NCBI GenBank assembly: GCA_920105625.2
Contig: OV050032.1
Coordinates: 78,659,879-78,723,878, forward strand
Length of the DNA: 64,000 nucleotides
Reading direction: 5' to 3'
From: Clusia tigrina
Lineage: Eukaryota > Arthropoda > Insecta > Diptera > Clusiidae
The number at the start of each line of letters is the position of its first letter. Position 1 is the first letter of the stretch. The notes under the pieces are model-generated. The model saw only the letters and a list, made by a program, of their open reading frames with translations. It had not been told where the DNA came from and searched no databases. Shown here piece after piece: positions 15,301 to 29,200 of this stretch. The translations under genes and the position numbers were made by a program.

Positions 15301-18300
15301 ATACGGTACGTCCCACACCTATCAAAGTTTGCAACATACAAATGCTTGTAACTTTTTACTGGAGCGTCATAACACCTTGAATTTTTCTAACAATAAAGTA
15401 CTCGAGCCTCTTGTCAATTTAAGCTATCGCTCAAAGCTATGCTACGCTTGAGTCCCAAATCAAACACTGATAAAACTTCAAATGGTCCTGAATTCTATAC
15501 GGTACGTCCTACACCTATCAAAGTTTGCAACATACAAATGCTTGTAACTTTTTACTGGAGCGTCATAAAACCTTGAAATTTTGTAACAATAAAGTACTCG
15601 AGCCTCTTGTCAATTTAAGTTATCGCTCAAAGCTATGCTACGCTTGAGTCCCAAATCAAACACTGATAAAACTTCAAATGGTGCTGACTTGTATACGGTA
15701 CGTCCTACACCTATCAAAGTTTGCAACATACAAATGCTTGTAACTTTTTACTGGAGCGTCATAAAACCTTGAAATTTTGTAACAATAAAGTACTCGAGCC
15801 TCTTGTCAATTTAAGTTATCGCTCAAAGCTATGCTACCCTTGAGTCCAAAATCAAACACTAATAAAACTTCAAATTGCCCTAATTCCTATACGGTACGTC
15901 CTACACCTATCAAAGTTTGTAACATACAATTGAAATTTTGTAACAATAAAGTACTCGAGCCTCTTGTCAATTTAAGCTATCGCTCAAAGCTATGCTACCC
16001 TTGAGTCCCAAATCAAACACTGATAGAACTTCAAATGGCCCTAACTTCTATAGGGTACGTCCTACACCTATCAAAGTTTGCAACATACAAATGCTTGTAA
16101 CTTTTTACTGGAACGTCATAAAACCTTGAAATTTTTAACAATAAAGTACTCGAGCCTCTTGTTAATTTAAGCTATCGCCAAAGCTATGCTACCCTTGAGT
16201 CCCAAATCAAACACTGATAAAACTACAAATGGCCCTAACTTCTATACGGTACGTCCTACACCTATCAAAGTTTGCAACATACAAATGCTTCTAAATTTTT
16301 ACTACAGCGTCATAAAACCTTGAAATTTTGTAACAATAAAGTACTCGAGCCTCTTGCCAATTAAAGCTATCGCTCAAAGCTATGCTACGCTTGAGTCCCA
16401 AATCAAACACTGATAAAACTTCAAATGGTCCTGACTTCTATACGGTACGTCCTACACCTATCAAAGTTTGCAACATACAAATGCTTGTAACTTTTTACAG
16501 GAGCGTCATAAAACCTTGAAATTTTGTAACAATAAAGTACTCGAGCCTCTTGTCAATTTAAGTTATCGCTCAAAGCTATGCTACGCTTGAGTCCCAAATC
16601 AAACACTGATAAAACTTCAAATGGTGCTGACTTCTATACGGTACGTCCTACACCTATCAAAGTTTGCAACATACAAATGCTTGTAACTTTTTACTGGAGC
16701 GTCATAAAACCTTGAAATTTTGTAACAATAAAGTACTCGAGCCTCTTGTCAATTGAAGTTATCGCTCAAAGCTATGCTACCCTTGAGTCCAAAATCAAAC
16801 ACTAATAAAACTTCAAATTGCCCTAATTCCTATACGGTACGTCCTACACCTATCAAAGTTTGTAACATACAAATGATTATAACTTTTTACTGGAGCGTCA
16901 TAAAACCTTGAAATTTTGTAACAATAAAGTACTCGAGCCTCTTGTCAATTTAAGCTATCGCTCAAAGCTATGCTACGCTTGAGTCCCAAATCAAACACTG
17001 ATAGAACTTCAAATGGCCCTAACTTCTATAGGGTACGTCCTACACCTATCAAAGTTTGCAACATACAAATGCTTGTAACTTTTTACTGGAACGTCATAAA
17101 ACCTTGAAATTTTTAACAATAAAGTACTCGAGCCTCTTGTCAATTTAAGCTATCGCTCAAAGCTATGCTACCCTTGAGTCCCAAATCAAACACTGATAAA
17201 ACTACAAATGGCCCTAACTTCTATAGGGTACGTCCTACACCTATCAAAGTTTGCAACATACAAATGCTTCTAAATTTTTACTACAGCGTCATAAAACCTT
17301 GAAATTTTGTAACAATAAAGTACTCGAGCCTCTTGCTAATTAAAGCTATCGCTCAAAGCTATGCTACCCTTGAGTCCCAAATCAAACACTGATAAAACTT
17401 CAAATGGTCCTGACTTCTATACGGTACGTCCTACACCTATCAAAGTTTGCAACATACAAATGCTTGTAACTTTTTACTGGAGCGTCATAAAACCTTGAAA
17501 TTTTGTAACAATAAAGTACTCGAGCCTCTTGTCAATTTAAGTTATCGCTCAAAGCTATGCTACGCTTGAGTCCCAAATCAAACACTGATAAAACTTCAAA
17601 TGGTGCTGACTTCTATACGGTACGTCCTACACCTATCAAAGTTTGCAACATACAAATGCTTGTAACTTTTTACTGGAGCGTCATAAAACCTTGAAATTTT
17701 GTAACAATAAAGTACTCGAGCCTCTTGTCAATTTAAGCTATCGCTCAAAGCTATGCTACCCTTGAGTCCCAAATCAAACACTGATAGAACTTCAAATGGC
17801 CCTAACTTCTATAGGGTACGTCCTACACCTATCAAAGTTTGCAACATACAAATGCTTGTAACTTTTTACTGCAACGTCATAAAACCTTGAAATTTTGTAA
17901 CAATAAAGTACTCGAGCCTCTTGTCAATTTAAGCTATCGCTCAAAGCTATGCTACCCTTGAGTCCCAAATCAAACACTGATAAAACTACAAATGGCCCTA
18001 ACTTCTGGACGGTACGTCCTACACCTATCAAAGTTTGCAACATACAAATGCTTCTAAATTTTTACTACAGCGTCATAAAACCTTGAAATTTTGTAACAAT
18101 AAAGTACTCGAGCCTCTTGTCAATTTAAGCATTCGCTCAAAGCTATGCTACCCCTGTCCCAAATCAAACACTGATAAAACTTCAAATGGCCCTAACTTCT
18201 ATACGGTACGTCCTACACCTATCAAAGTTTGCAACATACAAATGCTTGTAACTTTTTACTGGAGCGTCATAAACCCTTGAAATTTTGTAACAATGAAATA

Positions 18301-20010
18301 CTCGAGCCTCTTGTCAAATTTAGCTATCGCTCAAAGCTATGCTACCCTTGAGTCCCAAATCAAACACTGATAAAATTTCAAATGGCCCTAACTTCTATAC
18401 GGTACGTTCTACACCTACCAAAGTTTGCAACATACAAATGCTTGTAACTTTTTACTGGAGCGTCATAAAACCTTGAAATTTTGTAACAATAAAGTACTCG
18501 AGCCTCTTGTCAATTTAAGTTATCGCTCAAAGCTATGCTACGCTTGAGTCCCAAATCAAACACTGATAAAACTTCAAATGGTCCTGACTTCTATACGGTA
18601 CGTCCTACACCTATCAAAGTTTGCAACATACAAATGCTTGTAACTTTTTACTGGAGCGTCATAAAACCTTGAACTTTGTAACAATAAAGTACTGGAGCCT
18701 CTTGTCAATTTAAGTTATCGCTCAAAGCTATGCTACGCTTGAGTCCCAAATCAAACACTGATAAAACTTCAAATGGTGCTGACTTGTATACGGTACGTCC
18801 TACACCTATCAAAGTTTGCAACATACAAATGCTTGTAACTTTTTACTGGAGCGTCATAAAACCTTGAAATTTTGTAACAATAAAGTACTCGAGCCTCTTG
18901 TCAATTTAAGTTATCCCTCAAAGCTATGCTACCCTTGAGTCCAAAATCAAACACTAATAAAACTTCAAATTGCCCTAATTTCTATACGGTACGTCCTACA
19001 CCTATCAAAGTTTGTAACATACAAATGATTATAACTTTTTACTGGAGCGTCATAAAACCTTGAAATTTTGTAACAATAAAGTACTCGAGCCTCTTGTCAA
19101 TTTAAGCTATCGCTCAAAGCTATGCTACCCTTGAGTCCCAAATCAAACACTGATAGAACTTCAAATGGCCCTAACTTCTATAGGGTACGTCCTACACCTA
19201 TCAAAGTTTGCAACATACAAATGCTTGTAACTTTTTACTGGAACGTCATAAAACCTTGAAATTTTGTAACAATAAAGTACTCGAGCCTCTTGTCAATTTA
19301 AGCTATCGCTCAAAGCTATGCTACCCTTGAGTCCCAAATCAAACACTGATAAAACTACAAATGGCCCTAACTTCTGGACGGTACGTCCTACACCTATCAA
19401 AGTTTGCAACATACAAATGCTTCTAAATTTTTACTACAGCGTCATAAAACCTTGAAATTTTGTAACAATAAAGTACTCGAGCCTCTTGTCAATTAAAGCT
19501 ATCGCTCAAAGCTATGCTACCCTTGAGTCCCAAATCAAACACTGAGAAAACTTCAAATGGCCCTAACTTGTATACGGTACGTCCTACACCTATCAAAGTT
19601 TGCAACATACAAATGCTTGTAACTTGTTACTGGAGCGTCAGAAAACCTTGAAATTTTGTAACAATAAAGTACTCGAGCCTCATATCAATTAAAGCTATCG
19701 CTCAAAGCTATGCTACCCTTGAGTCCCAAATCAATCACTGATAAAACTTCAAATGGCCCTAACTTCTATACGGTACGTCCTACACCTATCAAAGTTTGCA
19801 ACATACAAATGCTTGTAACTTTTTACTGGAACGTCATAAAACCTTGAAATTTTGTAACAATAAAGTACTCGAGCCTCTTGCCAATTTAATCTATCGCTCA
19901 AAGCTATGCTACCCTTCAGCCCCAAATCAAACACTGATAAAACTTCAAATGGCCCTAACTTCTATACGGTACGTCCTACACCTATCAAAGTTTGCAACAT
20001 ACAAATGCTT
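10530..20010 (+). repeat. Tandem duplication of a 4.47-kb block (second copy 5.05 kb)
   Basis: Copy 1 spans about 10.53-14.96 kb and copy 2 about 15.00-20.01 kb. CAATGAAATACTCGAG starts near 10531 and 14999 (offset 4468). The offset grows to 4467+196=4663 by the TTGCTAATTAAAGC monomer (12670 and 17333), and to 5054 by AATTTAATCTATCGC with CTTCAGCCCC (about 14828 and 19882). Copy 2 therefore holds three extra monomers, all inserted in whole-monomer steps. Shared marks include ACTTCTGGACGG, TTTTTACTACAGCG and CATATCAATTAAAGC. This block overlaps the right half of the preceding 2.705-kb duplication, so the duplications are nested. Confidence 0.85.
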
Positions 20011-23000
20011 GTAACTTTTTACTGGAGTGTCGTAAAACCTTGAAATTTTGTAACAATAAAGTACTCGAGCCTCTTGTCAATTTAAGCTATCGCTCAAAGC
20101 TATGCTACCCTTGAGTCCCAAATCAAACACTGATAAAACTTCAAATAGCCCTAACTTCTATACGGCACGTCCTACACCTATCAAAGTTTGCAACATACAA
20201 ATGCTTGTAACTTTTTACTGGAGCGAAATAATACCTTGAAATTTTGAAACAATAAAGTACTCGAGCCTCTTGTCAATTTAAGCTATCGCTCAAAGCTATG
20301 CTACCCTTGAGTCCCAAATCAAATACTGATAAAACTTCAAAGGGCCCTAACTTCTATACGGTACGTCCTACACCTATCGAAGTTTGCAACATACAAATGC
20401 TTGTAACTTTTTACTGGAGCGTCATAAAACCTTGAAATTTTGTAACACTAAAGTACTCGAGCCTCTTGTCAATTTAAGCTATCGCTCAAAGCTATGCTAC
20501 CCATGGGTCCCAAATCAAACACTGATAAAACTTCAAATGGCCCTAACTTCTGGACGGTACGTCCTACACCTATCAAAGTTTGCAACATACAAATGCTTGT
20601 AAATTTTTACTACAGCGTCATAAAACCTTGAAATTTTGTAACAATAAAGTACTCCAGCCTCTTGTCAATTTAAGCTATCGCTCAAAGCTATGCTACCCTT
20701 GAGTCCCAAATCAAACACTGATAAAACATCAAATCGCCCTAACTTCTATACGGTACGTCCTACACCTATCAAAGTTTGCAACATACAAATGCTTGTAACT
20801 TTTTACTGGAGCGTCATAAAACCTTGAAATTTTGTAACAATAAAGTACTCGAGCCTCTTGCCAATTTAATCTATCGGTCAAAGCTATGCTACCCTTGAGT
20901 CAAAAATCAAACACTGATAAAACTTCAAATGGCCCTAACTTCTATACGGTACGTCCTACACCTATCAAAGTTTGCAACATATAAATGCTTGTAACTTTTT
21001 ACTGGAGCGTCATAAAACCTTGAAATTTTGTAACAATAAAGTACTCGAGCTTCTTGCCAATTTAATCTATCGCTCAAAGCTATGCTACCCTTCAGCCCCA
21101 AATCAAACACTGATAAAACTTCAAATGGCCCTAACTTCTATACGGTACGTCCTACACCTATCAAAGTTTTCAACATACAAATGCTTGTAACTTTTTACTG
21201 GAGTGTCGTAAAACCTTGAAATTTTGTAACAATAAAGTACTCGAGCCTCTTGTCTATTTAAGCTATCGCTCAAAGCTATGCTACGCTTGAGTCCCAAATC
21301 AAACACTGATAAAACTTCAAATGGTGCTGACTTGTATACGGTACGTCCTACACCTATCAAAGTTTGCAACATACAAATGCTTGTAACTTTTTACTGGAGC
21401 GTCATAAAACCTTGAAATTTTGTAACAATAAAGTACTCGAGCCTCTTGTCAATTTAAGTTATCGCTCAAAGCTATGCTACCCTTGAGTCCAAAATCAAAC
21501 ACTAATAAAACTTCAAATTGCCCTAATTTCTATACGGTACGTCCTACACCTATCAAAGTTTGTAACATACAAATGATTATAACTTTTTACTGGAGCGTCA
21601 TAAAACCTTGAAATTTTGTAACAATAAAGTACTCGAGCCTCTTGTCAATTTAAGCTATCGCTCAAAGCTATGCTACCCTTGAGTCCCAAATCAAACACTG
21701 ATAGAACTTCAAATGGCCCTAACTTCTATAGGGTACGTCCTACACCTATCAAAGTTTGCAACATAGAAATGCTTGTAACTTTTTACTGGAACGTCATAAA
21801 ACCTTGAAATTTTGTAACAATAAAGTACTCGAGCCTCTTGCCAATTTAATCTATCGCTCAAAGCTATGCTACCCTTCAGCCCCAAATCAAACACTGATAA
21901 AACTTCAAATGGCCCTAACTTCTATACGGTACGTCCTACACCTATCAAAGTTTGCAACATACAAATGCTTGTAACTTTTTACTGGAGTGTCGTAAAACCT
22001 TGAAATTTTGTAACAATAAAGTACTCGAGCCTCTTGTCAATTTAAGCTATCGCTCAAAGCTATGCTACCCTTGAGTCCCAAATCAAACACTGATAAAACT
22101 TCAAATAGCCCTAACTTCTATACGGCACGTCCTACACCTATCAAAGTTTGCAACATACAAATGCTTGTAACTTTTTACTGGAGCGAAATAATACCTTGAA
22201 ATTTTGAAACAATAAAGTACTCGAGCCTCTTGTCAATTTAAGCTATCGCTCAAAGCTATGCTACCCTTGAGTCCCAAATCAAATACTGATAAAACTTCAA
22301 AGGGCCCTAACTTCTATACGGTACGTCCTACACCTATCAAAGTTTGCAACATACAAATGCTTGTAACTTTTTACTGGAGCGTCATAAAACCTTGAAATTT
22401 TGTAACACTAAAGTACTCGAGCCTCTTGTCAATTTAAGCTATCGCTCAAAGCTATGCTACCCATGGGTCCCAAATCAAACACTGATAAAACTTCAAATGG
22501 CCCTAACTTCTGGACGGTACGTCCTACACCTATCAAAGTTTGCAACATACAAATGCTTGTAAATTTTTACTACAGCGTCATAAAACCTTGAAATTTTGTA
22601 ACAATAAAGTACTCCAGCCTCTTGTCAATTTAAGCTATCGCTCAAAGCTATGCTACCCTTGAGTCCCAAATCAAACACTGATAAAACATCAAATCGCCCT
22701 AACTTCTATACGGTACGTCCTACACCTATCAAAGTTTGCAACATACAAATGCTTGTAACTTTTTACTGGAGCGTCATAAAACCTTGAAATTTTGTAACAA
22801 TAAAGTACTCGAGCCTCTTGCCAATTTAATCTATCGGTCAAAGCTATGCTACCCTTGAGTCAAATATCAAACACTGATAAAACTTCAAATGGCCCTAACT
22901 TCTATACGGTACGTCCTACACCTATCAAAGTTTGCAACATATAAATGCTTGTAACTTTTTACTGGAGCGTCATAAAACCTTGAAATTTTGTAACAATAAA

Positions 23001-23270
23001 GTACTCGAGCTTCTTGCCAATTTAATCTATCGCTCAAAGCTATGCTACCCTTCAGCCCCAAATCAAACACTGATAAAACTTCAAATGGCCCTAACTTCTA
23101 TACGGTACGTCCTACACCTATCAAAGTTTTCAACATACAAATGCTTGTAACTTTTTACTGGAGTGTCGTAAAACCTTGAAATTTTGTAACAATAAAGTAC
23201 TCGAGCCTCTTGTCTATTTAAGCTATCGCTCAAAGCTATGCTACCCTTGAGTCCCAAATCAAACACTGAT
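19749..23270 (+). repeat. 1.960-kb (10-monomer) repeated block
   Basis: Positions 19.75-21.3 and 21.71-23.27 kb match at an offset of exactly 1960 bp (10 x 196). Diagnostic variants: GAGCGAAATAATACC with TTTTGAAACAATAAAG, CCCATGGGTCCC, CAAAGGGCCC, ACTCCAGCCTC, AACATATAAATGC, AAGTTTTCAACATAC and GGAGTGTCGTAAAACC. This ten-monomer series is the founding motif of the larger 5.9-kb repeat and reappears near 24.5, 27.6, 30.4 and 34.5 kb. Confidence 0.9.
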
Positions 23271-26200
23271 AAAACTTCAAATGGCCCTAACTTCTATACG
23301 GTACGTCCTACACCTATCAAAGTTTGCAACATACAAATGCTTGTAACTTTTTACTGGAGCGAAATAATACCTTGAAATTTTGAAACAATAAAGTACTCGA
23401 GCCTCTTGTCAATTTAAGCTATCGCTCAAAGCTATGCTACCCTGGAGTCCCAAATCAAACACTGATAAAACTTCAAATGGCCCTAACTTCTATACGGTAC
23501 GTCCTACACCTACCAAAGTTTGCAACATACAAATGCTTGTAACTTTTTACTGGAGCGTCATAAAACCTTGAAAGTTTGTAACAATAAAGTACTCGAGCCT
23601 CTTGTCAAATTAAGCTATCGCTCAAAGCTATGCTACCCTTGAGTCCCAAATCAAACACTGATAAAATTTCAAATGCCCCTAACTTCTATACGGTACGTCC
23701 TACACCTATCAAAGTTTGCAACATACAAATGCTTGTAACTTTTTACTGGAGCGTCATAAAACTTTGAAATTTTGTAACAATAAAGTACTCGAGCCTCTTG
23801 CCAATTTAGCTGTCGCTCAAAGCTATGCTACCTTTAAGTCCCAAATCAAACAATGATAAAACTTCAAATGGCCCTAACTTCTATACGGTACGTCCCACAC
23901 CTATCAAAGTTTGCAACATACAAATGCTTGTAACTTTTTACTGGAGCGTCATAAAACCTTGAAATTTTGTAACAATAAAGTACTCGAGCCTCTTGTCAAT
24001 TTAAGTTATCGCTCAAAGCTATGCTACGCTTGAGTCCCAAATCAAACACTGATAAAACTTCAAATGGTCCTGACTTCTATACGGTACGTCCTACACCTAT
24101 CAAAGTTTGCAACATACAAATGCTTGTAACTTTTTACTGGAGCGTCATAAAACCTTGAAATTTTGTGACAATAAAGTACTGGAGCCTCTTGTCAATTTAA
24201 GTTATCGCTCAAAGCTATGCTACGCTTGAGTCCCAAATCAAACACTGATAAAACTTCAAATGGCCCTAACTTCTATACGGTACGTCCTACACCTATCAAA
24301 GTTTGCAACATACAAATGCTTGTAACTTTTTACTGGAGCGTCATAAAACCTTGAAATTTTGTAACAATAAAGTACTCGAGCCTCTTGCCAATTTAATCTA
24401 TCGCTCAAAGCTATGCTACCCTTGAGTCCCAAATCAAACACTGATAAAACTTCAAATGGCCCTAACTTCTATACGGTACGTCCTACACCTATCAAAGTTT
24501 GCAACATACAAATGCTTGTAACTTTTTACTGGAGCGTCATAAAACCTTGAAATTTTGTAACAATAAAGTACTCGAGCCTCTTGCCAATTTAATCTATCGC
24601 TCAAAGCTATGCTACCCTTCAGCCCCAAATCAAACACTGATAAAACTTCAAATGGCCCTAACTTCTATACGGTACGTCCTACACCTATCAAAGTTTGCAA
24701 CATACAAATGCTTGTAACTTTTTACTGGAGTGTCGTAAAACATTGAAATTTTGTAACAATAAAGTACTCGAGCCTCTTGTCAATTTAAGCTATCGCTCAA
24801 AGCTATGCTACCCTTGAGTCCCAAATCAAACACTGATGAAACTTCAAATAGCCCTAACTTCTATACGGCACGTCCTACACCTATCAAAGTTTGCAACATA
24901 CAAATGCTTGTAACTTTTTACTGGAGCGAAATAATACCTTGAAATTTTGAAACAATAAAGTACTCGAGCCTCTTGTCAATTTAAGCTATCGCTCAAAGCT
25001 ATGCTACCCTTGAGTCCCAAATCAAATACTGATAAAACTTCAAAGGGCCCTAACTTCTATACGGTACGTCCTACACCTATCGAAGTTTGCAACATACAAA
25101 TGCTTGTAACTTTTTACTGGAGCGTCATAAAACCTTGAAATTTTGTAACACTAAAGTACTCGAGCCTCTTGTCAATTTAAGCTATCGCTCAAAGCTATGC
25201 TACCCATGGGTCCCAAATCAAACACTGATAAAACTTCAAATGGCCCTAACTTCTGGACGGTACGTCCTACACCTATCAAAGTTTGCAACATACAAATGCT
25301 TGTAAATTTTTACTACAGCGTCATAAAACCTTGAAATTTTGTAACAATAAAGTACTCCAGCCTCTTGTCAATTTAAGCTATCGCTCAAAGCTATGCTACC
25401 CTTGAGTCCCAAATCAAACACTGATAAAACATCAAATCGCCCTAACTTCTATACGGTACGTCCTACACCTATCAAAGTTTGCAACATACAAATGCTTGTA
25501 ACTTTTTACTGGAGCGTCATAAAACCTTGAAATTTTGTAACAATAAAGTACTCGAGCCTCTTGCCATTTTAATCTATCGGTCAAAGCTATGCTACCCTTG
25601 AGTCAAATATCAAACACTGATAAAACTTCAAATGGCCCTAACTTCTATACGGTACGTCCTACACCTATCAAAGTTTGCAACATATAAATGCTTGTAACTT
25701 TTTACTGGAGCGTCATAAAACCTTGAAATTTTGTAACAATAAAGTACTCGAGCTTCTTGCCAATTTAATCTATCGCTCAAAGCTATGCTACCCTTCAGCC
25801 CCAAATCAAACACTGATAAAACTTCAAATGGCCCTAACTTCTATACGGTACGTCCTACACCTATCAAAGTTTTCAACATACAAATGCTTGTAACTTTTTA
25901 CTGGAGTGTCGTAAAACCTTGAAATTTTGTAACAATAAAGTACTCGAGCCTCTTGTCTATTTAAGCTATCGCTCAAAGCTATGCTACCCTTGAGTCCCAA
26001 ATCAAACACTGATAAAACTTCAAATGGCCCTAACTTCTATACGGCACGTCCTACACCTATCAAAGTTTGCAACATACAAATGCTTGTAACTTTTTACTGG
26101 AGCGAAATAATACCTTGAAATTTTGAAACAATAAAGTACTCGAGCCTCTTGTCAATTTAAGCTATCGCTCAAAGCTATGCTACCCTGGAGTCCCAAATCA

Positions 26201-29200
26201 AACACTGATAAAACTTCAAATGGCCGTAACTTCTATACGGTACGTCCTACACCTACCAAAGTTTGCAACATACAAATGCTTGTAACTTTTTACTGGAGCG
26301 TCATAAAACCTTGAAAGTTTGTAACAATAAAGTACTCGAGCCTCTTGTCAATTTAAGTTATCGCTGAAAGCTATGCTACCCTTGAGTCCCAAATCAAAGA
26401 CTGATAAAACTTCAAATGGCCCTAACTTCTATACGGTACGTGCTATACCTATCAAAGTTTGCAACATACAAATGCTTGTAACTTTTTACTGGAGCGTCAT
26501 AAAACCTTGAAATTTTGTAACAATAAAGTACTCGAGCCTCTTGTCAATTTAAGCTATCGATCAAAGCTATGCTACCCTTGAGTCCCACATCAAACACTGA
26601 TAAAACTTCAAATGGCCCTAACTTCTATACGGTACGTCCTACACCTATCAAAGTTTGCAACATGCAAATGCTTGTAACTTTTTACTGGAGCGTCATAAAC
26701 CCTTGAAATTTTGTAACAATGAAATACTCGAGCCTCTTGTCAAATTAAGCTATCGCTCAAAGCTAAGCTACCCTTGAGTCCCAAATCAAACACTGATAAA
26801 ATTTCAAATGCCCCTAACTTCTATACGGTACGTCCTACACCTATCAAAGTTTGCAACATACAAATGCTTGTAACTTTTTACTGGAGCGTCATAAAACTTT
26901 GAAATTTTGTAACAATAAAGTACTCGAGCCTCTTGCCAATTTAGCTGTCGCTCAAAGCTATGCTACCTTTAAGTCCCAAATCAAACAATGATAAAACTTC
27001 AAATGGCCCTAACTTCTATACGGTACGTCCCACACCTATCAAAGTTTGCAACATACAAATGCTTGTAACTTTTTACTGGAGCGTCATAAAACCTTGAAAT
27101 TTTGTAACAATAAAGTACTCGAGCCTCTTGTCAATTTAAGTTATCGCTCAAAGCTATGCTACGCTTGAGTCCCAAATCAAACACTGATAAAACTTCAAAT
27201 GGTCCTGACTTCTATACGGTACGTCCTACACCTATCAAAGTTTGCAACATACAAATGCTTGTAACTTTTTACTGGAGCGTCATAAAACCTTGAAATTTTG
27301 TGACAATAAAGTACTGGAGCCTCTTGTCAATTTAAGTTATCGCTCAAAGCTATGCTACGCTGGAGTCCCAAATCAAACACTGATAAAACTTCAAATGGCC
27401 CTAACTTCTATACGGTACGTCCTACACTTATCAAAGTTTGCAACATACAAATGCTTGTAACTTTTTACTGGAGCGTCATAAAACCTTGAAATTTTGTAAC
27501 AATAAAGTACTCGAGCCTCTTGCCAATTTAATCTATCGCTCAAAGCTATGCTACCCTTGAGTCCCAAATCAAACACTGATAAAACTTCAAATGGCCCTAA
27601 CTTCTATACGGTACGTCCTACACCTATCAAAGTTTGCAACATAGAAATGCTTGTAACTTTTTACTGGAGCGTCATAAAACCTTGAAATTTTGTAACAATA
27701 AAGTACTCGAGCCTCTTGCCAATTTAATCTATCGCTCAAAGCTATGCTACCCTTCAGCCCCAAATCAAACACTGATAAAACTTCAAATGGCCCTAACTTC
27801 TATACGGTACGTCCTACACCTATCAAAGTTTGCAACATACAAATGCTTGTAACTTTTTACTGGAGTGTCGTAAAACCTTGAAATTTTGTAACAATAAAGT
27901 ACTCGAGCCTCTTGTCAATTTAAGCTATCGCTCAAAGCTATGCTACCCTTGAGTCCCAAATCAAACACTGATAAAACTTCAAATAGCCCTAACTTCTATA
28001 CGGCACGTCCTACACCTATCAAAGTTTGCAACATACAAATGCTTGTAACTTTTTACTGGAGCGAAATAATACCTTGAAATTTTGAAACAATAAAGTACTC
28101 GAGCCTCTTGTCAATTTAAGCTATCGCTCAAAGCTATGCTACCCTTGAGTCCCAAATCAAATACTGATAAAACTTCAAAGGGCCCTAACTTCTATACGGT
28201 ACGTCCTACACCTATCGAAGTTTGCAACATACAAATGCTTGTAACTTTTTACTGGAGCGTCATAAAACCTTGAAATTTTGTAACACTAAAGTACTCGAGC
28301 CTCTTGTCAATTTAAGCTATCGCTCAAAGCTATGCTACCCATGGGTCCCAAATCAAACACTGATAAAACTTCAAATGGCCCTAACTTCTGGACGGTACGT
28401 CCTACACCTATCAAAGTTTGCAACATACAAATGCTTGTAAATTTTTACTACAGCGTCATAAAACCTTGAAATTTTGTAACAATAAAGTACTCCAGCCTCT
28501 TGTCAATTTAAGCTATCGCTCAAAGCTATGCTACCCTTGAGTCCCAAATCAAACACTGATAAAACATCAAATCGCCCTAACTTCTATACGGTACGTCCTA
28601 CACCTATCAAAGTTTGCAACATACAAATGCTTGTAACTTTTTACTGGAGCGTCATAAAACCTTGAAATTTTGTAACAATAAAGTACTCGAGCCTCTTGCC
28701 AATTTAATCTATCGGTCAAAGCTATGCTACCCTTGAGTCAAATATCAAACACTGATAAAACTTCAAATGGCCCTAACTTCTATACGGTACGTCCTACACC
28801 TATCAAAGTTTGCAACATACAAATGCTTGTAACTTTTTACTGGAGCGTCATAAAACCTTGAAATTTTGTAACAATAAAGTACTCGAGCTTCTTGCCAATT
28901 TAATCTATCGCTCAAAGCTATGCTACCCTTCAGCCCCAAATCAAACACTGATAAAACTTCAAATGGCCCTAACTTCTATACGGTACGTCCTACACCTATC
29001 AAAGTTTTCAACATACAAATGCTTGTAACTTTTTACTGGAGTGTCGTAAAACCTTGAAATTTTGTAACAATAAAGTACTCGAGCCTCTTGTCTATTTAAG
29101 CTATCGCTCAAAGCTATGCTACCCTTGAGTCCCAAATCAAACACTGATAAAACTTCAAATGGCCCTAACTTCTATACGGCACGTCCTACACCTATCAAAG

